DNA from: Amphritea sp.
GTDB taxonomy: Bacteria > Pseudomonadota > Gammaproteobacteria > Pseudomonadales > Balneatricaceae
Direction of reading: 5' to 3'
Assembly (NCBI GenBank): GCA_018067325.1
Contig: JAGPUU010000151.1
Location: forward strand, 1 to 5,578
DNA: 5,578 nucleotides
The notes below the pieces were generated by a model, which saw nothing but the letters and a program-made list of their open reading frames with translations, did not search any database and had not been told where the DNA came from. Position numbers and translations under genes: made by a program. Shown in pieces: positions 1-5,578 of the stretch (position 1 is its first letter; each line of letters begins with the position of its first letter).

Positions 1-186
1 GCTTGCTCTGATAAAGAGTGGGGCGAGTACATGTTCTTCCGTAAAAACCCACGTGGCATTCACCACGAGCTCTGGGTACACGCTGCCGGCTGTCGCAAGT
101 TCTTTAACATGACTCGCGACACCCAGACATACGAAATTAAAGAAGTCTACAAGATTGGCGAGCAGCCATCTGTAGTCGCTGAATAA
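1..186 (+). CDS. soxD: Sarcosine oxidase delta subunit SoxD (3' part, 5' end outside window)
   Basis: The first 61 codons in frame 1, ending in TAA at 184-186, are the C-terminal part of a SoxD-type delta subunit. The full protein is usually about 90-105 residues, so roughly a third is missing upstream. Recognisable family segments are SDKEWGEYMFFRKNPRGI near the start and LWVHAAGCRKFFN in the middle. In characterised heterotetrameric sarcosine oxidases a small zinc-binding delta subunit holds one Zn with two N-terminal cysteines plus a His and a Cys of the WVHxxGCRKxF segment. That His and Cys are residues 27 and 31 of the visible part; the N-terminal cysteine pair lies outside the window. 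SoxD has a structural rather than catalytic role, in the cytoplasmic alpha-beta-gamma-delta complex. soxA starts only 13 bases downstream, so the two are almost certainly co-transcribed, with soxB expected just upstream. Confidence 0.93.
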   Translation, partial: ACSDKEWGEYMFFRKNPRGIHHELWVHAAGCRKFFNMTRDTQTYEIKEVYKIGEQPSVVAE

Positions 187-199
187 CAGGAGCGGAATT

Positions 200-3100
200 A
201 TGACACAGCAAAACCGCCTCCAGAGCGGAGGTCGTATCGACCGTTCCAAGCCAATGACTTTTACCTATAACGGTAAGCAGTTCACTGGTTTTCAGGGCGA
301 CACTCTGGCATCTGCCATGCTGGCAAACGGCATCAATGTCGTTGGCCGTAGTTTTAAATACAGCCGTCCACGCGGCATCATCGCTTGCGGTGCAGAAGAG
401 CCGAATGCGGTACTGCAGCTGGGCGCAACTGAAGCGACTCAGGTACCTAACGTACGAGCGACTCAACAAGAGTTGTTCAACGGTCTGGTGTCAGCCTCTA
501 CCAATGGTTGGCCGAGTGTTGAGACCGATGTGATGGGTATGATCGGTAAAGTCGGCGGCAGCATGATGCCACCGGGCTTCTACTACAAGACTTTCATGTT
601 CCCTCAGTCACTGTGGGACAGCTATGAGACCATGATCCGTAAGGCTGCTGGCATGGGGCGTTCGCCGCTGGAAAGCGATCCGGATACTTATGACAACGTT
701 AATCAGCACTGTGATGTTCTGATCGTTGGTGCCGGTCCTTCCGGACTGGCTGCAGCACTGACGGCCGCCCGTGGCGGTGCCCGGGTCATTATTGCTGATG
801 AGCAGAGTGAATTTGGTGGCAGTCTGCTGAACACCAAAGAGACGTTGGACGGCAAGCCTGCTGCTGAATGGGTGCGTGCTGTTGTTGAAGAGCTGGCGAC
901 CTACGAAGATGTTATGTTGCTGCCACGTTCTACCGTAAACGGTTACCACGACCATAACTTCGTCACTATTCATGAACGTTGCACCGATCACCTGGCAGAT
1001 ATTGCGCCGGTTAATCAGGCACGTCAGAAGCACCACCGTGTGCGGGCGAAATGGGTAGTACTGGCAACCGGCGCCCATGAGCGTCCACTGGTATTCTCAA
1101 ACAATGATGTACCGGGCTGCATGGTGTCTAATGCGGTTTCCACTTACATCAACCGTTACGGTGTGGTTCCGGGTAATGAGCTGGTGCTGATGACCACCAA
1201 CGATTACGGTTATCAGGCAGCCCTGGATTGGGACGATGCCGGCCGTAAGGTTGTAGCCATTGTTGATACCCGTGCCTCTGGCAAGGGTTCCCGTGCTGAA
1301 ACTGCGCGTAAGCGTGGTCTGAATATTATTTCAGGATCTGCGGTAATTGAAGTGCAGGGCAGTAAGCGTGTATCCAGCGTATCTGTTGCTGCGATCAGTG
1401 CCGATGGCCATAAAGTCACAGGTTCTGTCACTAAACTGAAAGCCGATACGGTTGCCTCTTCTGGTGGCTGGAGCCCGGTTATTCATCTGTCTAGCCATAC
1501 GGGCAGCCGACCTACCTGGGACGACCAAATTGTTGGTTTCGTACCGGGGCCTACAGTACAAAAGCAGCTGACAGCGGGTGGCATTAACGGCCAGTACGAT
1601 ACAGCCGTTGCACTGAAGCAAGGTTTCGATGCCGGTCAGAAAGCATTGACTGAAGTGGGTCTGAGTGCTGCTGAAGTAGTTCTGCCTAAGGCAGAAACGC
1701 TGAAGACTGATACACCGATGAGCCTGTTCCATATTCCACACCTGAAGCCTACGTCTCAGGCGCCGAAACAGTTTGTCGATTATCAGACGGATGTAACGGC
1801 GGCGGGCATTGAAGTGGCGTGTCGCGAAGGTTTCGAGTCTATCGAACACGTGAAGCGTTACACTGCGATGGGTTTCGGTACTGACCAGGGTAAGTTGGGT
1901 AACATCAATGGTATGGCGGTTGCTGCGAAAGCGCTAAACAAGACCATTCCTGAGACGGGTACGACTATCTTCCGTCCTAACTACACGCCGATCTCTTTTG
2001 GCGCGATTGCGGGTCGTAACTGCGGCGCACTGTTTGATCCAGAGCGTTACTCAGCTATGCACATGTGGCATGTTGAGCACGGAGCTAAGTTTGAGGATGT
2101 AGGCCAGTGGAAGCGCCCATGGTACTTCCCACAAGGGTCTGAAACTATGCAGCAGACGCTGGACCGTGAGTGTCTGGCCGTGCGTGACAGCGTAGGTATT
2201 CTGGATGCGTCTACTCTGGGTAAAATCGATGTTCAGGGTAAAGATGCCCGTGAATTCCTCGGTCGTGTATACAGCAACGCCTGGGCTAAGCTGGCGGTCG
2301 GTAAGTGTCGTTACGGCCTGATGTGTGGCGAAGACGGTATGGTATTTGACGATGGTGTCTCTGCCTGCCTGGGCGATAACCACTTTTTGATGACCACCAC
2401 TACCGGTGGTGCAGCACGGGTGCTGGAATGGCTGGAAATTTACCACCAAACCGAGTGGCCTGAGCTGGAAGTCTACTTTAATACCGTTACAGATCACTGG
2501 TCTACGCTGACCATTTCGGGTCCTAATAGCCGTAAACTGCTAGAAGAACTGACCGATTACGATCTGAGCAATGATAACTTCAAGTTCATGGACTGGAAGC
2601 AGATGAAGGTTGCCGGCGTTCCTGCCCGTGTGTTCCGAATCTCTTTCACCGGTGAGTTGTCGTTCGAGATTAACGTACAGGCGAACTACGGCACCCATGT
2701 ATGGGAGAAGTTGTTCGAAGCGGGTAAGAAGTACAACCTGACGCCGTATGGTACTGAAACAATGCACGTTCTGCGGGCTGAGAAAGGTTTCATCATCGCT
2801 GGTCAGGATACCGATGGTTCGGTTCATCCGTATGACCTGGGTATGGGCTGGTGTGTTTCTAACCAGAAGCCGTTCAGCTATATTGGTAAGCGAGGTATGA
2901 ACCGCGTTGACTGTGTCCGTCCTAATCGTAAGCAACTGGTGGGTCTGAAGACTAAAGATCCTAAAGCGGTGATTCCAGAGGGAGCACAGGCGGTATTGGA
3001 TCCTAAGGAGCCAATTCCTATGACGATGATAGGCCATGTTACTTCCAGCTACTGGAGTGCTAACCTGGGCCACTCAATCGCGATGGGCTTTATTAAAGGT

Positions 3101-3217
3101 GGCCTGGATAAGATGGGTGAAACTGTTTACTACCCACTGGTTGATGGCACTGTGATTGAAGCTGAAATTTGTAGCCCGATCTTCCTTGATCCGAAAGGGG
3201 AGCGTCAAAATGTCTGA
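200..3217 (+). CDS. soxA: Sarcosine oxidase alpha subunit SoxA
   Basis: A 1005-residue protein, the usual size for the large subunit of heterotetrameric sarcosine oxidase, which converts sarcosine, THF and O2 to glycine, 5,10-methylene-THF and H2O2. The ATG has AGGAG at 188-192 with a 7-base spacer. Domains in order: a ferredoxin-like fold (about 15-100) without the [2Fe-2S] cysteine pattern; a Rossmann nucleotide-binding domain opened by CDVLIVGAGPSGLAAA (171-186, GxGxxG at 177-182), with a second segment VVLATGAHERP (286-296), corresponding to the non-catalytic NAD+ site known in this family; and a C-terminal GcvT-like folate domain (about 615-995). The folate domain carries the conserved Asp pair at 717-718 (GMVFDDG) and a GcvT C-terminal segment GHVTSSYWSANLGHSIAMGF at 945-964. 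The folate domain receives the carbon released at the flavin site of SoxB. The frame is intact throughout. It sits between soxD and soxG and overlaps the latter by 8 bases, consistent with equimolar, coupled synthesis. Confidence 0.97.
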   Translation: MTQQNRLQSGGRIDRSKPMTFTYNGKQFTGFQGDTLASAMLANGINVVGRSFKYSRPRGIIACGAEEPNAVLQLGATEATQVPNVRATQQELFNGLVSASTNGWPSVETDVMGMIGKVGGSMMPPGFYYKTFMFPQSLWDSYETMIRKAAGMGRSPLESDPDTYDNVNQHCDVLIVGAGPSGLAAALTAARGGARVIIADEQSEFGGSLLNTKETLDGKPAAEWVRAVVEELATYEDVMLLPRSTVNGYHDHNFVTIHERCTDHLADIAPVNQARQKHHRVRAKWVVLATGAHERPLVFSNNDVPGCMVSNAVSTYINRYGVVPGNELVLMTTNDYGYQAALDWDDAGRKVVAIVDTRASGKGSRAETARKRGLNIISGSAVIEVQGSKRVSSVSVAAISADGHKVTGSVTKLKADTVASSGGWSPVIHLSSHTGSRPTWDDQIVGFVPGPTVQKQLTAGGINGQYDTAVALKQGFDAGQKALTEVGLSAAEVVLPKAETLKTDTPMSLFHIPHLKPTSQAPKQFVDYQTDVTAAGIEVACREGFESIEHVKRYTAMGFGTDQGKLGNINGMAVAAKALNKTIPETGTTIFRPNYTPISFGAIAGRNCGALFDPERYSAMHMWHVEHGAKFEDVGQWKRPWYFPQGSETMQQTLDRECLAVRDSVGILDASTLGKIDVQGKDAREFLGRVYSNAWAKLAVGKCRYGLMCGEDGMVFDDGVSACLGDNHFLMTTTTGGAARVLEWLEIYHQTEWPELEVYFNTVTDHWSTLTISGPNSRKLLEELTDYDLSNDNFKFMDWKQMKVAGVPARVFRISFTGELSFEINVQANYGTHVWEKLFEAGKKYNLTPYGTETMHVLRAEKGFIIAGQDTDGSVHPYDLGMGWCVSNQKPFSYIGKRGMNRVDCVRPNRKQLVGLKTKDPKAVIPEGAQAVLDPKEPIPMTMIGHVTSSYWSANLGHSIAMGFIKGGLDKMGETVYYPLVDGTVIEAEICSPIFLDPKGERQNV
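3197..3202 (+). promoter_or_regulatory. Ribosome binding site that fixes the soxG start
   Basis: GGGGAG lies inside the last codons of soxA, 7 bases before the ATG at 3210. It supports the ATG at 3210 over the longer in-frame TTG start at 3156, which has no comparable site and would add 18 residues encoded within soxA. The downstream reading begins MSDLNVMTPAEM. Because the site and start are buried in soxA, ribosomes finishing soxA can probably reinitiate here. Confidence 0.8.
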
Positions 3218-3881
3218 TTTGAATGTAATGACACCAGCAGAAATGGCAGCGACTAAGGCTGCAGTAATGGACCAGGTCCCTGGTTCTGAAGTTCAGGGCC
3301 AGTCGCCGTTGCACCATGCGGATCTGGAAAGTCTGGCAAAACAGGGGCCGAAGCAGGGTGGTATTCACTTACGTGAGCACAAACTGCTGGGGCATCTGAC
3401 GCTGCGCTGCAATCCTGAAAATGCTGACCAACTGGCTGCGGCTGAGCGAGTGCTGGGTGTGGCGTTGCCACTCCAGCCATTAACCTCTGCTGAGAATGGC
3501 GATTATTCAGTACGCTGGATGTCTCCTGATGAGTGGCTTATTCTGGTACCGGGTCTTGAGGCCTTCGAGGTCGAGTCTAAGTTCCGCGATGAGATGGGTG
3601 GACACTACTCATTGGTAAACAGCAGCGGCGGTTCAACCGTACTGGAATTGTCCGGCGCTAATGTTGTAGAACTGTTGAAAAAGTGCACGCCGATTGATCT
3701 GCATGCTAAGCAGTTTCCGGTAGGTAAGGTGGTATCGACGGTGTTTTCTAAAAGCACAGCGATTATCCGTCGTACCGGTGAACAGCGCTTTGAACTGATT
3801 ATTCGTCGCAGCTTTGCTGACTACATCTGGCTTTGGCTACAAGATGCTAGCCGTGAATTCGGTCTGGTTATCGAAGCCTGA
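3210..3881 (+). CDS. soxG: Sarcosine oxidase gamma subunit SoxG
   Basis: A 223-residue protein read from the ATG at 3210. It is the gamma subunit of heterotetrameric sarcosine oxidase, itself a small GcvT-like/folate-fold protein that packs against the alpha and beta subunits in the cytoplasmic complex. Family landmarks are RWMSPDEWLILVPG (102-115), a short ELSGANVVELLKKCTPIDLH stretch (146-165), the FPVGKVVSTVFSKS segment (169-182) and the C-terminal RSFADYIWLWLQDASREFG (200-218). The first 30 or so residues are Ala/Met/Gln-rich and look like a poorly conserved N-terminal extension. The start overlaps the soxA stop by 8 bases (ATGTCTGA) in a different frame, typical of translational coupling in this operon. 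No catalytic residue is expected in this subunit. It is the last of the sox structural genes and is followed by a hairpin at 3895-3918. Confidence 0.93.
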   Translation: MSDLNVMTPAEMAATKAAVMDQVPGSEVQGQSPLHHADLESLAKQGPKQGGIHLREHKLLGHLTLRCNPENADQLAAAERVLGVALPLQPLTSAENGDYSVRWMSPDEWLILVPGLEAFEVESKFRDEMGGHYSLVNSSGGSTVLELSGANVVELLKKCTPIDLHAKQFPVGKVVSTVFSKSTAIIRRTGEQRFELIIRRSFADYIWLWLQDASREFGLVIEA

Positions 3882-3894
3882 TCCCAGCCTCTGA

Positions 3895-3928
3895 AACCAG
3901 CTCTAACCGGAGCTGGTTGATATTTGTT
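3895..3928 (+). terminator. Possible weak terminator or attenuator after soxG
   Basis: AACCAGCTC at 3895-3903 is perfectly complementary to GAGCTGGTT at 3910-3918, giving a 9-bp stem with a 6-base loop, or 10 bp with a T-G closing pair. The sequence after it (3919-3928) is only moderately T-rich and has no run of consecutive Ts longer than three. It resembles a Rho-independent terminator with a poor U tract, so partial termination with readthrough into purU is the likeliest reading. An mRNA 3'-end stabiliser is an alternative. Confidence 0.5.
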
Positions 3929-4008
3929 CGTGTCTGCTGGTAGATATACAGGGTCTTTTTTCAAAATCTCTTTTTACCGCTCAGCAGAACAAACGCAGGA
4001 GTAGATAA

Positions 4009-4875
4009 ATGTCTAATGCAATTAAGCCCTGGATTTTTACCGCCAGCTGCCCAAGTATGATTGGTACTGTCGATGTTGTGACCCGTTATATGGCAGAAGC
4101 GGGAAATTACATAGATGAGATTCACTCATTCGATGATCGGGTTTCTAAACGCTTTTTTATTCGCATCGAATTTAAACCTTCCGACGTTGATTTTACCGCA
4201 GAAAAGTTTAACGACACCTTTGCGTCTCGTGCTTCAGCATTTGAAATGGATTGGGATCTGACAGAGCCGGAGCACCGTCCAAGGGTTGCGATTCTGGTCT
4301 CTAAATATGATCACTGCCTGAATGATCTGCTGTATCGCCATCGTACAGGTCAGCTGAATATCGAAGTGCCGGTCATCATCTCCAACCACCCGGATCTTGA
4401 GCATCTGGCTGAGTGGCATGATATCCCTTATCACCATCTGCCGATTACTCCTGAGACCAAACCGGAACAGGAAGCTGATATCGTTAAGTTGTTGGCGCAG
4501 TATGATATCGAACTGGTCGTGCTGGCTCGCTATATGCAGGTGCTGTCGCCCTGGATGTGTGAACAGCTCAACGGTAAGGCGATCAATATTCATCACTCTT
4601 TACTACCTGGCTTCAAAGGTGCAAGACCTTATCATCAGGCTTGGGAAAAAGGTGTGAAAATGGTCGGGGCGACCGCCCATTATGTGAATAATGATCTGGA
4701 TGAAGGTCCGATTATTACCCAGGGTATACAAACCGTTGACCATGCTTTCTATCCGGAAGACCTGATTTCAAAAGGTCAGGATGTTGAGCGGGTAACTTTG
4801 TTTAATGCGATTCGCTACCATAATGAGAAACGTGTGTTTCTTAATGAAGGGCGTACCGTAGTTTTCTCCAGCTAA
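4009..4875 (+). CDS. purU: Formyltetrahydrofolate deformylase PurU
   Basis: A 288-residue protein, close to the roughly 280 of E. coli PurU, which hydrolyses 10-formyl-THF to formate and THF in the cytoplasm. The ATG at 4009 has AGGAG at 3997-4001 with a 7-base spacer. Residues 8-85 form an ACT-like regulatory domain beginning WIFTASCPSMIGTVDVVTRY. Residues 91-288 form the formyltransferase-type catalytic domain. The expected catalytic triad by analogy with GAR transformylase is Asn193 and His195 in AINIHHSLLPGFKGA (191-205) and Asp231 in NDLDEGPIITQ (228-238). Other family segments are VSKYDHCLNDLLYR (97-110), SNHPDLEHLAEWH (125-137) and ARYMQVLSPWM (173-183). The usual ACT motif CPDRxGIV reads CPSMIGTV, which I recall from sox-linked PurU paralogues of pseudomonads. 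Beside sox genes its likely job is to discharge the one-carbon load from sarcosine oxidation and recycle THF, rather than to feed formate to purine synthesis. It lies 127 bases after soxG and is followed by a strong terminator. Confidence 0.95.
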   Translation: MSNAIKPWIFTASCPSMIGTVDVVTRYMAEAGNYIDEIHSFDDRVSKRFFIRIEFKPSDVDFTAEKFNDTFASRASAFEMDWDLTEPEHRPRVAILVSKYDHCLNDLLYRHRTGQLNIEVPVIISNHPDLEHLAEWHDIPYHHLPITPETKPEQEADIVKLLAQYDIELVVLARYMQVLSPWMCEQLNGKAINIHHSLLPGFKGARPYHQAWEKGVKMVGATAHYVNNDLDEGPIITQGIQTVDHAFYPEDLISKGQDVERVTLFNAIRYHNEKRVFLNEGRTVVFSS

Positions 4876-4885
4876 TTTTTTCTCA

Positions 4886-4919
4886 CAGGGAACTAGCTCG
4901 CTGGTTCCCTGCCTTTTTT
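4886..4919 (+). terminator. Strong Rho-independent terminator after purU
   Basis: CAGGGAAC at 4886-4893 pairs with GTTCCCTG at 4904-4911. The stem extends inward through a T-G wobble, A-T and G-C to 11 bp closed by a CTCG tetraloop (4897-4900). Two Cs and then six Ts follow at 4914-4919. It begins 10 bases after the purU stop and should end the sox-purU transcript. The opposite strand has no matching U tract beyond the stem, so it looks one-directional. Confidence 0.93.
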
Positions 4920-4953
4920 ACGTTTTTCACAAAATTGAAAAATGTTTTTGTTT

Positions 4954-5050
4954 TTGAGGTTAGTCAGGATTACTTCTTCCAGAGAGGTAAGTAGTGTGTG
5001 GCTCATCCTGACCTGCCTCAACTTCTTTCTGTTTTAGTCTGAAACAGAGA
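4954..5050 (+). other. Two tandem hairpins of unknown role in the purU-sdaA gap
   Basis: First hairpin: TTGAGG (4954-4959) pairs with CCTCAA (5016-5021). A symmetric 3x3 internal loop follows, then GTCAGGAT (4963-4970) pairs with ATCCTGAC (5005-5012). Inside it TACTT (4971-4975) can pair with AAGTA (4989-4993), with a possible CC/GG pair further in. Second hairpin: TTTCTGTTTTA (5026-5036) pairs with TGAAACAGAGA (5040-5050), 11 bp with two G-T wobbles and a 3-base loop. No clean U tract follows either one, and the purU terminator already lies upstream. I did not find the conserved core of a glycine riboswitch. Possible roles are a leader or small RNA, an extended operator, or a dispersed palindromic repeat; the sequence does not decide between them. 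Confidence 0.5.
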
Positions 5051-5126
5051 TTCAACGTATTAACGAAATTATAGGTCGTAAACCGGCATACAGCTGTTTA
5101 TGCACCGGAACATAATAACCTCTCAG

Positions 5127-5132
5127 TATAAT
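5127..5132 (+). promoter_or_regulatory. Probable -10 box for the serine dehydratase gene
   Basis: TATAAT is a perfect match to the sigma-70 -10 consensus, 35 bases before the start codon. At 16-18 bases upstream there is no good -35 match (the region reads CACCGGAA), so the promoter may need an activator. The predicted transcript would begin near 5139-5140 with a leader of about 28 bases, including a small GCGC/GCGC stem (5141-5144 with 5152-5155) just before the ribosome binding site. A second -10-like CATAAT lies at 5111-5116, also without a clear -35. Confidence 0.5.
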
Positions 5133-5167
5133 AAAAATCTGCGCTCAGAATGCGCCGTGGAGACTCT

Positions 5168-5578
5168 ATGTCTATCTCTGTTTTTGACCTTTTTAAAGTA
5201 GGCGTTGGTCCGTCCAGTTCTCACACGGTAGGTCCGATGGTCGCAGCAGCTAATTTTGCTGATCATCTACAACAACATGCTCTCGCGATGGATGTCATAC
5301 GCATTCAGGTCGATCTGTATGGTTCATTGAGCGCTACCGGTATCGGTCACGGTACTGATAACTCTATCGTAGTAGGGTTGATGGGGGAGCGTCCCCACCG
5401 TATTGACCCGGAAATGATTTTGCCTGCCGTAGCGGCATTGAAAGAGAGCCATCGTCTTAATCTGCTGGGTGAGTATCCGATTGAATTTATCTGGCAACGG
5501 GATATGCAGTTGCTGGAAGAGAATCTACCCTACCATCCGAACGCGATGCGTCTGGCTGCTTTTGCCGCAGATGATCAG
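5168..5578 (+). CDS. sdaA: L-serine dehydratase, iron-sulfur type (5' part, cut by window end)
   Basis: An open frame of 137 codons from ATG 5168 to the window edge with no stop. GGAG at 5159-5162, 5 bases before the ATG, supports the start. The N-terminus MSISVFDLFKVGVGPSSSHT followed by VGPM (21-24) is the hallmark of bacterial [4Fe-4S] L-serine dehydratases. A second family segment, YGSLSATGIGHGTDNSIVVG (51-70), is also present. These cytoplasmic enzymes deaminate L-serine to pyruvate and ammonia without PLP. Single-chain members are about 455 residues, so roughly 30% is visible; the cluster-binding cysteines lie in the missing C-terminal part. Whether it is best called sdaA or sdaB cannot be settled from this fragment. 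Next to sox and purU it would complete the route from sarcosine-derived glycine, via serine, to pyruvate. It probably has its own promoter, given the terminator and 292-base gap before it. Confidence 0.93.
   Translation, partial: MSISVFDLFKVGVGPSSSHTVGPMVAAANFADHLQQHALAMDVIRIQVDLYGSLSATGIGHGTDNSIVVGLMGERPHRIDPEMILPAVAALKESHRLNLLGEYPIEFIWQRDMQLLEENLPYHPNAMRLAAFAADDQ

Larger units (their letters stand above)
4876..5167. other. Intergenic region, 292 bases, no gene seen
   Basis: The region runs from the purU stop to the serine dehydratase start. It holds the purU terminator (4886-4919), an AT-rich stretch with T runs (4920-4955), two hairpins (4954-5050) and a -10-like box near 5127. A 31-codon reading frame at 4942-5037 lacks a ribosome binding site and overlaps the hairpins, so I do not call it a gene. 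No tRNA or recognisable riboswitch was seen. The separation implies the serine dehydratase gene is its own transcription unit. Confidence 0.75.

Noticed and set aside
608..3073. Several minus-strand open frames of 72-177 codons across soxA
   Set aside because: They lie opposite a long, clearly conserved gene, their translations resemble no family I recognise, and I saw no promoter or ribosome binding site supporting them.
3156..3209. N-terminal extension of soxG from an upstream in-frame TTG
   Set aside because: It is a TTG with no Shine-Dalgarno site, inside soxA coding sequence, while the ATG at 3210 has GGGGAG at ideal spacing and gives a normal SoxG N-terminus.
3933..3988. TCTGCTG (3933-3939) and CAGCAGA (3982-3988) as a second stem before purU
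   Set aside because: Only 7 bp across a 42-base loop, with no further supporting pairs; this is expected by chance in a stretch of this size.
4234..4657. Overlapping frames on both strands within purU
   Set aside because: They cover the conserved catalytic domain of PurU and their translations (Trp/Cys/Arg-rich or composition-biased) look like frame shadows.
4942..5037. 31-codon frame, M-F-L-F-L start with a hydrophobic end, in the purU-sdaA gap
   Set aside because: No ribosome binding site (AT-rich upstream), rare codons such as AGG and AGA, and complete overlap with the hairpins, whose pairing explains the sequence better.
4920..5167. Glycine or THF riboswitch controlling the serine dehydratase gene
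   Set aside because: The biology would fit, but I could not find the conserved glycine aptamer core (such as a GCCGAAGG-like segment) or a recognisable THF aptamer. The pairing seen does not match either fold.

Overview
The window is one block of a sarcosine (N-methylglycine) catabolic locus, all on the + strand. In order it holds the 3' end of soxD, complete soxA, complete soxG, complete purU (10-formyltetrahydrofolate deformylase) and the first 137 codons of an iron-sulfur L-serine dehydratase (sdaA/sdaB type). Base composition near 50% GC, good Shine-Dalgarno sites and protein character point to a gammaproteobacterium, probably marine (Oceanospirillales- or Pseudomonas-like). That placement is inference from gene content and remembered resemblance, not from a search.

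Layout: 1-186 is the C-terminal two thirds of SoxD, the zinc-binding delta subunit. 200-3217 is SoxA, the 1005-residue alpha subunit of heterotetrameric sarcosine oxidase. 3210-3881 is SoxG, the gamma subunit, overlapping soxA by 8 bases. 3882-4008 is a 127-base gap with a modest hairpin that may terminate or attenuate transcription. 4009-4875 is PurU, followed by a strong Rho-independent terminator at 4886-4919. 4876-5167 is a 292-base non-coding gap with two further hairpins and a promoter-like -10 box. 5168-5578 is the 5' part of the serine dehydratase gene, cut by the window edge.

How the genes fit together (family knowledge plus inference): heterotetrameric sarcosine oxidase demethylates sarcosine to glycine and passes the methyl carbon to tetrahydrofolate as 5,10-methylene-THF, with H2O2 as co-product. 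Serine hydroxymethyltransferase, often encoded upstream of soxB but not visible here, can combine glycine and methylene-THF into serine. The serine dehydratase then deaminates serine to pyruvate and ammonia. Excess one-carbon units, once oxidised to 10-formyl-THF, are released as formate by PurU, which regenerates free THF for the oxidase. This is the lower end of choline/glycine betaine catabolism.

I saw no mobile element, CRISPR array, tRNA or rRNA gene, frameshift or sign of recent transfer. The least explained part is the structured region at 4954-5050 between purU and the serine dehydratase gene. I do not see a convincing previously undescribed system.
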